A stretch of 38,400 nucleotides of DNA from an uncultured Eubacterium sp. (GCA_910577215.1 CAJTMQ010000002.1:1-38400); one strand, 5' to 3'. Shown: positions 15,424 to 24,016, counted from the first letter of the stretch. Made by a program: numbers and translations. Notes: generated from the letters alone by a model not told the origin.

Positions 15424-16698
15424 ATGGATTTCAATGATAACCGATTCGGCGGCAGAAATGATAAGGACCGTACAGTTCCGCCCGAAGAAAACTATTACGC
15501 TGATAATGATTTTAATTTTGATTTAAACAGCAGCAATAATAACGGCAGCTATTACAACAGATACAGAAGCAAAAATCAGAATCAATTTCAATACAATGAA
15601 CCCCCGCGTCAATATAATTATAATAATGCGAACAGCTTCTATAATACAGATAACGGCTTCAGCTCCTCAAATGATTTTCTGCGTGACTATGAGGGCAGAA
15701 AAGCTGCCGAGGAATTTGACCGTCGGCCGCCTGTAAGAAAGGACAGGCCCTCACACAATACTCCAAAAAAGAAAAACCGCAAAAAAAACAAGCTATACTA
15801 TGTTATTGCCGCACTTTCGGCATTACTGGCACTTGTGCTTGTTGTTACAGCTACAGGCTTAACCGCCCTTTCAAAAATAAACTATAATGAAAAAACGGAT
15901 AACAAGTATGTTAACGCAGCCGATTTGAAATCATCATCAGGTGTTAAAAATATTCTGCTGCTTGGTGTTGATGCAAGATCAGGCGAAAGCGGCGAAACAA
16001 GCCGTGCCGATTCGATGATGCTGATTTCAATTGATTCAGATAACAATTGTATTAAAATGACTTCATTTTTAAGAGATACATGGGTATATATCCCCTGCAA
16101 GGACACAAGGCAAAGGCTGAATGCCGCCTGCACTTACGGCGGATACGAGGGTGTTGCAGACACTATTGAATACAATTTCGGTGTAAAAATTGACGGCTAT
16201 GTTGTTGCCGATTTTGAAATGTTTGAAACAATGGTTGACTGCATAGGCGGCGTTAAAATTGATGTTACCGAGGAAGAGGCAAAGGAAGTAACAGGTCATC
16301 AGGGCAGATACGGCGGTGTAACCCTTGAAGCGGGAGAGCACAAACTCACGGGAGCACAGGCTCTTGCCTACTGCCGAATCCGAAAAATTGATACAGACTG
16401 GAAACGAACCGAGCGTCAGCGCACAGTGATGGAAAAAGTCATAAAGGGTGTTGCAAAATCGCCGTTTTCAGCACTCAGTATGATTACAAAAATTGCACCC
16501 TTTATTGAAACCAACCTTACAAAATCACAGATCATGAATTTTGCATTTAAAGCACTCGGCTGTATTTCAGGCGGTTTTGAACAGGAATCCTGCCCGTTTG
16601 ACGGTACCTGGGAATACACAACAAAAAGCGGTGCATCCGTTATAGGAATAAATGTTGAAAAGAACAAGGAAAAATTATCTGAATTTATATACGGATAA
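15424..16698 (+). CDS. LytR-CpsA-Psr (LCP) family cell-wall glycopolymer transferase
   Basis: 424 residues. It has a long Asn/Tyr/Arg-rich cytoplasmic N-terminus (about 1-118), then one membrane helix (about 124-150, LYYVIAALSALLALVLVVTATGL), then an extracellular LCP domain (about 170-345). Visible LCP blocks: NILLLGVDARSGESGETSRADSMML, KMTSFLRDTWVYIP, RLNAACTYGG, and EHKLTGAQALAYCRIRKIDTDWKRTERQRTVM. The conserved Asp/Arg residues for binding polyprenyl pyrophosphate are kept. LCP proteins attach teichoic acid or capsule polymers to peptidoglycan. The ATG at 15424 is preceded by AAGGAGGTG. Single gene, with a terminator of its own. Confidence 0.92.
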   Translation: MDFNDNRFGGRNDKDRTVPPEENYYADNDFNFDLNSSNNNGSYYNRYRSKNQNQFQYNEPPRQYNYNNANSFYNTDNGFSSSNDFLRDYEGRKAAEEFDRRPPVRKDRPSHNTPKKKNRKKNKLYYVIAALSALLALVLVVTATGLTALSKINYNEKTDNKYVNAADLKSSSGVKNILLLGVDARSGESGETSRADSMMLISIDSDNNCIKMTSFLRDTWVYIPCKDTRQRLNAACTYGGYEGVADTIEYNFGVKIDGYVVADFEMFETMVDCIGGVKIDVTEEEAKEVTGHQGRYGGVTLEAGEHKLTGAQALAYCRIRKIDTDWKRTERQRTVMEKVIKGVAKSPFSALSMITKIAPFIETNLTKSQIMNFAFKALGCISGGFEQESCPFDGTWEYTTKSGASVIGINVEKNKEKLSEFIYG

Positions 16699-16703
16699 AC
16701 AAG

Positions 16704-16741
16704 TAAACCTTCTGCATTAAATATGCGGAAGGTTTTTTATT
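16704..16741 (+). terminator. Terminator of the LCP gene
   Basis: The hairpin AACCTTCTGCAT-TAAAT-ATGCGGAAGGTT (one mismatch) is followed by TTTTATTT. Confidence 0.85.
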
Positions 16742-16768
16742 TCTTAAATCATATCAGGCAATTAATGC

Positions 16769-16797
16769 TTGTATATTAAATTATAATAGTGTATAAT
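16769..16797 (+). promoter_or_regulatory. Promoter of the Nudix-export-GH27 operon
   Basis: TTGTAT, a 17-base spacer, TATAAT. The start codon follows about 38 bases later, after a GGTGGTG ribosome site. Confidence 0.65.
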
Positions 16798-16834
16798 AAC
16801 CTCATATTGTATTCTTTAACTCGGTGGTGAAATA

Positions 16835-17554
16835 ATGCTCGGAAAATATGTCAGAGTCAGGGTCGTTAAACCTATTGGCTCCGTGGATGACGTTACGGGC
16901 TATAATTATCCGCTTAATTACGGAACTGTTTACAACACAGACAACCAAGGCGCTTTTATAATGGGAATACATCATCCCGTTAGTAATTTTGATGGACGAG
17001 TTATAGCCATATTAAGTGACAGAAAAAACGGAAAATTCATCTGGATTGTTGCACCTAAAAGCACAAGGTTCATTATCAATGATATTCGTGAATATATTGA
17101 TGTAGAAAAGGATTTTCCAAACTACAAAATTGAATGCCTTTATGAAAGCAGCTGCGGTGCTGTTGTTTACAGAGATATAAAAGGCGAAATAAGATACCTG
17201 CTTATTAAAAACAGGCGTTCCGCACATTGGGGCTTTCCAAAGGGACATATTGAAGCAGGCGAAACAAAAGAGGAAACAGCTCTGCGCGAGGTGCTTGAAG
17301 AAACGGGAATCCGCATTAAGTTGATTGACGGCTTTGAATGTATCTCAAAATATAAAATTCAGAACAAAATTGAGAAAACGGTTTCAATTTTTGTCGGTAC
17401 AACACAGGACACCTCAACCTCTATTCAAACAGAGGAAATCGAAGATTATATCTGGCTTACCTATGACAGAGCACTGAGTCTTTTAAAATTTGAGAATGAT
17501 AAAAATATAATCACCTCAGCTCACGAATTTTTAAATAAAAACAATTATATTTAG
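16835..17554 (+). CDS. Nudix hydrolase fused to an inorganic-pyrophosphatase-like N-terminal domain
   Basis: 239 residues. The C-terminal half is a Nudix hydrolase with a complete Nudix box, G-x5-E-x7-REVLEETGI (137-159), and the preceding HWGFPKGH typical of diadenosine-tetraphosphate hydrolases. The N-terminal 100 residues (GKYVRVRVVKPIGS...YNYPLNYGTV) resemble the small pyrophosphatase-like proteins of Firmicutes, but the acidic metal ligands expected in a working family I pyrophosphatase are mostly missing. Likely role: clearing Ap4A-type or other nucleoside diphosphate derivatives, with the N-terminal part used for binding. It is the first gene of an operon with the export-family protein (nine bases between) and the GH27 gene. 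Confidence 0.82.
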   Translation: MLGKYVRVRVVKPIGSVDDVTGYNYPLNYGTVYNTDNQGAFIMGIHHPVSNFDGRVIAILSDRKNGKFIWIVAPKSTRFIINDIREYIDVEKDFPNYKIECLYESSCGAVVYRDIKGEIRYLLIKNRRSAHWGFPKGHIEAGETKEETALREVLEETGIRIKLIDGFECISKYKIQNKIEKTVSIFVGTTQDTSTSIQTEEIEDYIWLTYDRALSLLKFENDKNIITSAHEFLNKNNYI

Positions 17555-17563
17555 GAGGATATT

Positions 17564-18070
17564 ATGCAGGAGATTTGCCAAACAATACAGGAATTTTTAA
17601 CCGCGCACGGTATTCCAGACTGGCTTGTAGTTTTTCTTATTTCCCTCTGCCCCATTCTTGAATGCAGACTGGGAATGTTTACAGCAATTGTTTTGCTTCA
17701 GATGAATCCGTTTGTCGGATTTTTAATCAGCTTTTTAGGAAATATTATTCCGATACCGTTTATTCTGCTTCTTATAAACTGGATATTTGAAATACTGAAA
17801 AAAGTGCCGGGATTAAACAAAATTGTATACTGGCTTGAAGAAAAAACTCTTAAAAAACGTGATAAAATTGATAAATACGGTGTGTGGGGCTTGCTTTTAT
17901 TCGTTGCAATTCCTCTGCCCGGAACAGGCGGATGGACGGGTGCACTGCTTGCATCACTTCTTCATCTTGATAAAAAGAAATCCTTTGGTGTTATAGCCGT
18001 TGGTGTATTCATTGCAGGTCTTATCATAACCATTCTCTCACTTATTGTGGGAAATACTGTTTTCGGATAA
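17564..18070 (+). CDS. Small multidrug-export family membrane protein (COG2426/PF06695)
   Basis: 168 residues, mostly hydrophobic, with about four to five membrane segments. Family blocks visible: ISLCPILECRLGMFTAI with the conserved Glu-x-Arg, FLGNIIPIPFILLLI, and LLFVAIPLPGTGGWTGALLAS. This last block is the re-entrant-like motif also found in the DedA superfamily. The family name comes from a weak drug-resistance phenotype; the transported substrate is unknown, and lipid or small-molecule transport is equally possible. Strong AGGAGG before the ATG at 17564; translationally close to the Nudix gene. Confidence 0.8.
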   Translation: MQEICQTIQEFLTAHGIPDWLVVFLISLCPILECRLGMFTAIVLLQMNPFVGFLISFLGNIIPIPFILLLINWIFEILKKVPGLNKIVYWLEEKTLKKRDKIDKYGVWGLLLFVAIPLPGTGGWTGALLASLLHLDKKKSFGVIAVGVFIAGLIITILSLIVGNTVFG

Positions 18071-18106
18071 TCTTTTAATTCAACAAAATTTTCAGGGAGT
18101 AAATTT

Positions 18107-19840
18107 ATGGGATTTTTAATTGCACTGCTTGTTTTGCTTATTATAGCAATCATAGCATTCGCCTGCTGGTTTATAGGGTACAGAAAAAACGGTAAATGCC
18201 CTATCTGTGCACTTGAAAAAATGGGTGTGCTAACCAAGGTCACTATGGATATTGAGGGTGATGAAGACTACGGCAACGGTGCCGCTTTGACTCCGCCTAT
18301 GGGATGGAGCAGCTGGAATACCTTCAGGCAGAATATCAGTGAGGAATTAATTTTAAGCACAGCTGCCGCAATGAAATTATCAGGTCTGTTTGATGCAGGT
18401 TATCAATACATAAATCTTGATGACTGCTGGCACAGTTCGCTCAGAGATAAAAACGGTAATCTTCAAAGCGATCTTGGAAAATTTCCATCCGGAATTGAAG
18501 ACCTTGTAAACAAAATCAATTTTATGGGAATGAAGGTAGGTATTTATTCCTCAAACGGAACGCTTACCTGCGAGGATCTTCCCGCCAGCCTTGGCAACGA
18601 AGTGCGTGATGCCAAAACGATTGCTTCATGGGGCTGTGAATTTTTCAAATATGATTTTTGCCACAACAAAAAAATAAGCGGTGATGCCCCCGTTATTGAG
18701 GGAATTGAAATCAGCCGCATAGGTAAAACCGCAGACATAACACTTAAGCCCCAGGACGCCAGATTCAGCGGCAGAGCGTGTGTTGTTAACATCAAAAGGC
18801 TTCCGAGCGGAAAGGGCATTGGTCTTTTAAATCACGGAGCAGGCACTGCAACATTTAAACCTGTTGTAGATGTAAGCGGAGAATATGCAATCACTCTTTT
18901 AACCTATAAAAGCCCTAATTTAACACACGAGCAGTATCTTCAGGTTATTGTTAACGGAGAAATTCACGAAATATTCTTCCCTAAAACAAAGGGCTTTACT
19001 CCAACAGGACGAGCTCAGCTTATTGTTAAACTCAACAACGGCGAAAATGAGATTATTCTCAGAAATCCCGTACGCACACTGGCAGACAGTGCTTATGTAC
19101 AATACACCCGAATGGGCAGGGCTCTTAAAAAGGCTTCAAAAGAGGTTGCCGCTGAAAAGGGCACTGAAGAAAAGCCCATCGTATTTTCCTTATGTGAATG
19201 GGGCACATCTCTTCCTTGGCATTGGGGTGCAAAGGCAGGTAATATGTGGAGAACAACTCACGATATTATGCCTTTCTGGAAAAGTGTTTATCTTATCTAT
19301 CTTCGCAACATCACACTTTACAAGCATGCAAAGCCCGGTGCATGGAATGATCCTGATATGCTTGAGGTCGGAAACGGCAAGCTCACGGATGATGAAAACA
19401 GAGCACACTTTTCTTTATGGTGTATGATGGCTGCCCCGCTTATTCTTGGAAACGATATAAGGCAGTTTGTGAATGATGACGGAACTGCAATTGAGGACCA
19501 CCCTGTTCTTCAGATTGTTACAAACCAAGAGCTTATTGCTATAGATCAGGATACACTCGGCAAATCAGCTAAAAGAATTAAAAAGGTTTCAGGCATTGAT
19601 GTTCTTGCACGTCCGCTTTCAAATGGCGATATTGCACTTTGCTTCTTTAATACAAGCAGCAAAAGCAACGGCATTTCATTTGATATTAATGATCTTGGTG
19701 GCGATGATTATCTTGAGTTCAATGCAAATCAATCATCCTACTCCGTTCATGAGCTGTGGAGTGATGAAAGATTTAACGGAAAGATTATTTCTGCATCTAT
19801 GCCAAAACACGGTGTTAAGGTTTACAGAATAAGTAAATAA
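18107..19840 (+). CDS. Membrane-anchored GH27-family alpha-galactosidase-like protein with inserted beta-rich module
   Basis: 577 residues. An N-terminal membrane helix (3-24) followed by CPIC (31-34) anchors it. The GH27 barrel starts at LTPPMGWSSWNTF (61-73) and continues with INLDDCW (102-108) and the nucleophile Asp183 in FFKYDFC. After this strand the barrel is interrupted by about 150 residues (190-345) rich in beta-strands, resembling a carbohydrate-binding jelly roll. The barrel resumes with IVFSLCEWG, the probable acid/base Asp386 in RTTHDIMPFW, and WNDPDMLEVGN (413-423). A C-terminal beta domain ends the protein. Expected activity: release of terminal alpha-galactosyl or N-acetylgalactosaminyl groups. 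The anchor could equally be a lone signal anchor facing outward; the catalytic part should lie outside the cell. Confidence 0.85.
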   Translation: MGFLIALLVLLIIAIIAFACWFIGYRKNGKCPICALEKMGVLTKVTMDIEGDEDYGNGAALTPPMGWSSWNTFRQNISEELILSTAAAMKLSGLFDAGYQYINLDDCWHSSLRDKNGNLQSDLGKFPSGIEDLVNKINFMGMKVGIYSSNGTLTCEDLPASLGNEVRDAKTIASWGCEFFKYDFCHNKKISGDAPVIEGIEISRIGKTADITLKPQDARFSGRACVVNIKRLPSGKGIGLLNHGAGTATFKPVVDVSGEYAITLLTYKSPNLTHEQYLQVIVNGEIHEIFFPKTKGFTPTGRAQLIVKLNNGENEIILRNPVRTLADSAYVQYTRMGRALKKASKEVAAEKGTEEKPIVFSLCEWGTSLPWHWGAKAGNMWRTTHDIMPFWKSVYLIYLRNITLYKHAKPGAWNDPDMLEVGNGKLTDDENRAHFSLWCMMAAPLILGNDIRQFVNDDGTAIEDHPVLQIVTNQELIAIDQDTLGKSAKRIKKVSGIDVLARPLSNGDIALCFFNTSSKSNGISFDINDLGGDDYLEFNANQSSYSVHELWSDERFNGKIISASMPKHGVKVYRISK

Positions 19841-19850
19841 ATATTATATA

Positions 19851-19886
19851 GAAAGCACAGTCCGAATGGACTGTGCTTTTTGATTT
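19851..19886. terminator. Bidirectional terminator between GH27 and deacetylase genes
   Basis: The perfect stem AAAGCACAGTCC / GGACTGTGCTTT with loop GAAT is followed by TTGATTT on the plus strand; an A-rich flank on the left serves the minus strand. Confidence 0.85.
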
Positions 19887-20637
19887 AAAAATATGTTGGT
19901 GATTTATCATATTTGCAGCTTCGGTAAGCAAGTCCAGAGGCAAGATAATCTCCATTTCTGCAGAGAAGCTCATCTACACGCACAAAGCTATAGCCCTGTT
20001 CTTTTAAATCACTTATTGCATTCAACACTCCTTCTACAGTTGTTTGCTTGGTATCGTGAAGAAGAAATATTTTGCCATCCTCTGCATTTTTCATAAGATA
20101 GTTATACACATATTCAGCATCCTGATGCTTCCAGTCGGCAGGATCGTTGGACCATAATACAGCCTTTTTATCTATCTTATTAAGTTTCCTGCCTGTATAA
20201 AACCCGTGAGGGGGTCTGAAAAATTCGGGTTTCTCACCGGTTACCCGTTCAATTTCATCGTCTGTTTGGTACAATTCATTTATATAATTTTCAGCCGACG
20301 TATTAAATAAAGTGCAATGGGTATATGTATGATTACCTATAAGATGCCCGTCACTCTGCATTTTTTTAACAACATCCTCTTTACCCTCTATCTTTTTGCC
20401 GAGCAGAAAAAACGAGGCTTTTATACCCTCAGCATTCAAACCGTTAAGCAGCTGCATTGTGTAGTCACCCGGACCGTCATCAAAAGTAAGTGCAATCATT
20501 CTATCCTGATTTTCGACCTCAATAGTATAATTCTTTTCAAACGGTGTTGTTACAAACGGCACCAACACATAGGCACAGATTGAAAGTACAATTGCAATTA
20601 CAATTGCCTTGGTATGCCTTTTTTTATTTAATCCCAT
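19885..20637 (-). CDS. Polysaccharide deacetylase (NodB domain), PdaA/PgdA-like
   Basis: 250 residues with an N-terminal membrane helix or signal anchor (about 10-30). NodB motifs: MT1 TFDDGP, MT2 HTYTH (metal-binding His-x3-His), MT3 RPPHGFYTG, MT4 WSNDPADWKH, and MT5 LLHD. All catalytic and metal residues are present. Enzymes of this kind remove acetyl groups from peptidoglycan or other N-acetylated glycans outside the membrane, and some act in the spore cortex. It is a single gene; the promoter region has a TATACTA-TATAA-TAGTATA inverted repeat. The exact glycan cannot be decided. Confidence 0.9.
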   Translation of the reverse strand: MGLNKKRHTKAIVIAIVLSICAYVLVPFVTTPFEKNYTIEVENQDRMIALTFDDGPGDYTMQLLNGLNAEGIKASFFLLGKKIEGKEDVVKKMQSDGHLIGNHTYTHCTLFNTSAENYINELYQTDDEIERVTGEKPEFFRPPHGFYTGRKLNKIDKKAVLWSNDPADWKHQDAEYVYNYLMKNAEDGKIFLLHDTKQTTVEGVLNAISDLKEQGYSFVRVDELLCRNGDYLASGLAYRSCKYDKSPTYF

Positions 20638-20655
20638 TTCATCACTTTGCTCCTG

Positions 20656-20674
20656 TATACTATATAATAGTATA
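20656..20674 (-). promoter_or_regulatory. Inverted repeat in the deacetylase promoter
   Basis: TATACTA-TATAA-TAGTATA is a perfect 7-bp inverted repeat placed 19-37 bases before the start codon, overlapping the likely -10 region (TATACT). It may be an operator, or simply an AT-rich promoter. Confidence 0.35.
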
Positions 20675-20728
20675 GCAGAAATTTATTAACACAATATAAA
20701 CATTTGTAATAAAATTATCACAAAATAA

Positions 20729-20762
20729 CAAAAGCGGATACCGAAGTATCCGCTTTTATTGA
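20729..20762. terminator. Terminator of ilvC
   Basis: The stem AAAAGCGGATAC / GTATCCGCTTTT with a CGAA-type loop, followed on the minus strand by TTGTTATTTTG. It lies just after the ilvC stop. Confidence 0.8.
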
Positions 20763-20776
20763 TTATTATTATATTA

Positions 20777-21802
20777 TTAGTTGTTGATAAGCTTATCTTC
20801 TTCGCTGTTCCAGCTATAGAGCTTACGAACTTCCTCACCAACAGCCTCTGATGAATGCTCAGCAGCAAGCTTTCTCATGGCTTTGAAGTGAACCTGACGG
20901 CCTGCAGGGCTCATATCAAGCAGGAATTCCTTAGCAAATGTTCCGTCCTGAATATCTGAAAGAATCTTCTTCATAGCCTTCTTGGTGTCCTCAGTAATAA
21001 TCTTAGGACCTGTAATGTAATCACCGTATTCAGCAGTGTTTGAAATTGAATATCTCATTCCTGCAAAGCCTGACTGATAAATAAGGTCTACAATGAGCTT
21101 CATTTCGTGAATGCACTCAAAGTAAGCATTTCTTGGATCATAGCCTGCTTCACAGAGTGTTTCAAAGCCTGCCTGCATCAGTGCACAAACACCGCCGCAG
21201 AGAACAGCCTGCTCACCGAAGAGGTCTGTTTCAGTTTCTGTTCTGAAGGTTGTTTCAAGAACACCTGCACGAGCACCGCCGATGCCGAGAGCATACGCAA
21301 GTGCCTTATCAAGAGCGTGACCTGTTGCATCCTGCTCAACGGCAACAAGGCAAGGAACACCTTTGCCTGCCTGATATTCAGAACGAACCGTATGACCCGG
21401 GCCCTTAGGTGCAATCATAGTTACATCAACAAACTTAGGTGGCTTGATTGTGCCGAAGTGAATATTGAAGCCGTGAGCAAACATAAGCATATTGCCTTCC
21501 TCAAGGTTTGGCTCAATTTCATTTTTATAAACATCTGCCTGAAGCTCATCATTAATGAGAATCATAATAACATCTGCTTTTTTAGCTGCTTCAGCTGTTG
21601 TGAAAACCTCAAAGCCCTGAGCCTCTGCTTTTGCCCATGACTTGCTGCCTTCATATAAGCCGATAATAACATTGCAGCCTGATTCCTTTAAATTAAGTGC
21701 GTGTGCGTGACCCTGAGAACCATAGCCGATAACAGCAATTGTTTTGCCTGCAAGATAATCAAGGTTACAATCTGATTCGTAAAAAATCTTTGCGTCTGAC
21801 AT
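20777..21802 (-). CDS. ilvC: Ketol-acid reductoisomerase
   Basis: 341 residues, the length of class I enzymes. It converts acetolactate or acetohydroxybutyrate to the dihydroxy acid in valine, isoleucine and leucine synthesis, using NADPH and Mg2+. The N-terminal Rossmann motif is GYGSQGHAHALNLKESG (residues 26-42). The metal-site region is visible as DLFGEQAVLCGG, with ECIHEMKLIVDLIYQSG and the C-terminal SNTAEYGD. I chose the ATG at 21802, which has GGAGG eight bases upstream, over the in-frame ATG five codons earlier. There are no other ilv or leu genes beside it. It has a perfect TTGACA-17-TATAAT promoter with a possible GntR operator inside the spacer. Confidence 0.96.
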   Translation of the reverse strand: MSDAKIFYESDCNLDYLAGKTIAVIGYGSQGHAHALNLKESGCNVIIGLYEGSKSWAKAEAQGFEVFTTAEAAKKADVIMILINDELQADVYKNEIEPNLEEGNMLMFAHGFNIHFGTIKPPKFVDVTMIAPKGPGHTVRSEYQAGKGVPCLVAVEQDATGHALDKALAYALGIGGARAGVLETTFRTETETDLFGEQAVLCGGVCALMQAGFETLCEAGYDPRNAYFECIHEMKLIVDLIYQSGFAGMRYSISNTAEYGDYITGPKIITEDTKKAMKKILSDIQDGTFAKEFLLDMSPAGRQVHFKAMRKLAAEHSSEAVGEEVRKLYSWNSEEDKLINN

Positions 21803-21882
21803 TTCATTTTCCTCCATTGAAATTTCAATAAATATTTACAAGCGAGTTGTATGATTACCCGTTTGTATTATTAACAATTCAT

Positions 21883-21911
21883 ATTATATCTTGTACGATG
21901 TCTAATGTCAA
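21883..21911 (-). promoter_or_regulatory. Consensus ilvC promoter with GntR-type operator
   Basis: TTGACA (21911-21906), 17 bases, TATAAT (21888-21883). The spacer contains GACATCGTACAA, matching GACATCTTACAA and GACATCTTCATACAA upstream of the gntR gene (22621-22661). Repression by the neighbouring FCD-GntR protein is likely. Confidence 0.7.
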
Positions 21912-21926
21912 CCAATAAATAAAAAA

Positions 21927-22589
21927 TTATTTTTGCAGCCTTTCCATAGCATGGATAATATGAAGGCGCATTGCCGTTCTGGCACCCTCGGGATTTCGTT
22001 TTTTTATAAAGTCCATAATAAGTCTGTCATCCTTCAGATTATCCTCACTTACATCCTGATCCTTCGTTAAAACCACAACACCTTTTTTTATTGCATTGAA
22101 TATAATAGGCATAAACTGCTTGACAAAGGAATTATGTGTTGCATTTGCAATGCTTTCGTGGAACTTCTGCTCATCCTCTGTTCTGTCCTCACCGCTGAGA
22201 ATCTTTTCTTCAATTTTTTCGCCGTAATAACAGATTATTTCTATTTCCTCATCAGTTGCCCTTTCTGCCGCAAGATAGGCACAATCCGGCTCAAACATAA
22301 GGCGCATTTCAAACAAATCATCAAGCCCCGAAGCAATATCGCTGAAATTCTGTGAGCTTATAATTGTATTTGATGTAACAAACGTGCCCCTGCCTCTTTT
22401 TATTTCAAGGATACCGTTTGTTGTTAATATTTTAATCGCTTCTCTGAGCGTTGAACGGCTCACACCAAGCTCAAGCGCCAAATCGTTTTCATTCGGAAGC
22501 TTATCTCCCACCTTGAAACGGTTTTCCTCTTCAATCATTGTCATAATCTGCTGGGCTGTGCTGTCTGCCAGCATTTCCGGTTTACTCAT
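21927..22589 (-). CDS. GntR-family transcriptional regulator, FCD (FadR/LldR-type) subfamily
   Basis: 220 residues. N-terminal winged helix: FKVGDKLPNENDLALELGVSRSTLREAIKILTTNGILEIKRGRGTFV (about 21-67). The C-terminal all-helical FCD domain (about 85-215) keeps Asp and His residues (DDLFEMRLMFEPDCAYLA, FHESIANATHN, MRLHIIHAMERL) that in this family bind a metal and small carboxylates. It lies upstream of ilvC in the same direction, and both genes carry copies of the same GACATC-N-TACAA motif in their promoters. It therefore probably regulates itself and ilvC. The effector may be a carboxylate or branched-chain precursor (inference). Confidence 0.9.
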   Translation of the reverse strand: MSKPEMLADSTAQQIMTMIEEENRFKVGDKLPNENDLALELGVSRSTLREAIKILTTNGILEIKRGRGTFVTSNTIISSQNFSDIASGLDDLFEMRLMFEPDCAYLAAERATDEEIEIICYYGEKIEEKILSGEDRTEDEQKFHESIANATHNSFVKQFMPIIFNAIKKGVVVLTKDQDVSEDNLKDDRLIMDFIKKRNPEGARTAMRLHIIHAMERLQK

Positions 22590-22608
22590 ATAGACACCTC
22601 TTTCTATA

Positions 22609-22661
22609 ATAATATCACACGTTGTATGAAGATGTCAACAAGTTGTCAGACATCTTACAAC
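22609..22661 (-). promoter_or_regulatory. gntR promoter with paired operators
   Basis: TTGACA (22638-22633), 18 bases, TATTAT (22614-22609). The inverted repeat GTTGTATGAAGATGTC (22621-22636) / GACATCTTACAAC (22649-22661) overlaps the -35 box and spacer. The arms match the motif in the ilvC promoter. Confidence 0.65.
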
Positions 22662-22783
22662 CTATTTATCTAAAATCACAGTTTTCAAACGCATTATTTG
22701 TGCATTTTTCTTAATTATTTTCATATTACTTGTAAATCATAAGCAAATGGAGTAAAATCATTGATATAAAGGAGTGACAGATA

Positions 22784-24016
22784 TTGAACAAGGCAAATCA
22801 ACTCAGATTTTACATAGAGGCACTTTGTGTATACGATTTGAAGAGGGACGAAGTTATTTCTGCCCTGCTTGAGCTTTTACAGAATATAAATAACGAAAAG
22901 GTGCTTGAAAAGCAAAGCGAATTTTTCAGAAGGGTTACAAGCCATCAGTCTTTTGCAGAATATGTTTCAAGGTTGATTCTGACCGATGACAATGCATTTA
23001 CAAAAGCAGCCGCAAGCGGTACCGTGAATGAACTTCCGCAGTCTGTTCTGAACGGTGTAAAAAGTGATCTTGAAAAACTTGAAGCAATTGCATTCATCAA
23101 GCCTGAGGATATTTACAATTCCGTTGATGATAACGACTTAAAAAGCGTTTTAAAAACACTTCCCGCATGGGAAACAGGAAAAGCAATTTCTCCTTTCTGC
23201 AAAAATTGGGGCAATCAGCTTGATGATATTATTGCTTACCACAAAGCAAACGGCTATGGTATGTACTCAAAATATGTTGCATTTACATGGAGAAATCACA
23301 GCCTTTGTCCAATTCAGGGCACTGACCCGATTTTGCTTACAGACTTAAAGAACTACGAGCTTCAGCGGCAAAAGGTTATAGACAATACGGAAAGCTTTGT
23401 AAACGGCTATCCCTCTAACAATGTTCTTCTTTATGGTGACAGAGGCACGGGCAAAAGCTCAACCGTACACGCTGTTTTAAATGAATATGCAAAGCATGGA
23501 CTCAGAATGATTGAAATATCGAAAAGTGATATTCCGGATTTGAATTTAATACGTGAATTACTTTCAGACAGTCCTATGAAATTCATTATATTTATTGATG
23601 ACCTGTGCTTTGATTCGCACGATGATTCCTTCGGCGAGCTTAAGGCGGCACTTGAGGGAAGTCTTTCAGGCAGAAAGCATAACACAATCATCTATGCAAC
23701 CTCAAACAGACGTCATCTGATTAAAGAGAGCTTCTCAGACCGTGAAAATGATATTAACCGAAATGATATTATGCAGGAACAGCTCAGTCTTTCAGACCGC
23801 TTCGGTCTTTCCATAACCTTTGTAAATCCGGACAAAAAGGATTACCTGGATATTGTTGATAAAATTGCGGCAGATAGAGGGCTTGCCGTTGACACATATA
23901 AACTGCATCTCGTTGCCGAGCAGTGGGCAACGCGCAAGGGCGGAAGATCCCCGCGCTGTGCACGTCAGTTTATTGATTTTGTTGAAAGTGCCGAAATGCG
24001 CGGTAAAGAATGGTAA
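22784..24016 (+). CDS. DUF815-family AAA+ ATPase
   Basis: 410 residues. The N-terminal 200 residues are helical; then comes a AAA+ module with Walker A GDRGTGKSS (218-226), Walker B FIIFIDDLCFD (267-277), a sensor-1-like TIIYATSNRRHL, and an arginine-rich LSDRFGLSITF region. This is the layout of PF05673 (DUF815), which is common in bacteria but without an assigned role. The start is TTG at 22784 with AAGGAG nine bases upstream. It stands alone, about 100 bases before the two-component operon, and its relation to it is unknown. Confidence 0.88.
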   Translation: MNKANQLRFYIEALCVYDLKRDEVISALLELLQNINNEKVLEKQSEFFRRVTSHQSFAEYVSRLILTDDNAFTKAAASGTVNELPQSVLNGVKSDLEKLEAIAFIKPEDIYNSVDDNDLKSVLKTLPAWETGKAISPFCKNWGNQLDDIIAYHKANGYGMYSKYVAFTWRNHSLCPIQGTDPILLTDLKNYELQRQKVIDNTESFVNGYPSNNVLLYGDRGTGKSSTVHAVLNEYAKHGLRMIEISKSDIPDLNLIRELLSDSPMKFIIFIDDLCFDSHDDSFGELKAALEGSLSGRKHNTIIYATSNRRHLIKESFSDRENDINRNDIMQEQLSLSDRFGLSITFVNPDKKDYLDIVDKIAADRGLAVDTYKLHLVAEQWATRKGGRSPRCARQFIDFVESAEMRGKEW

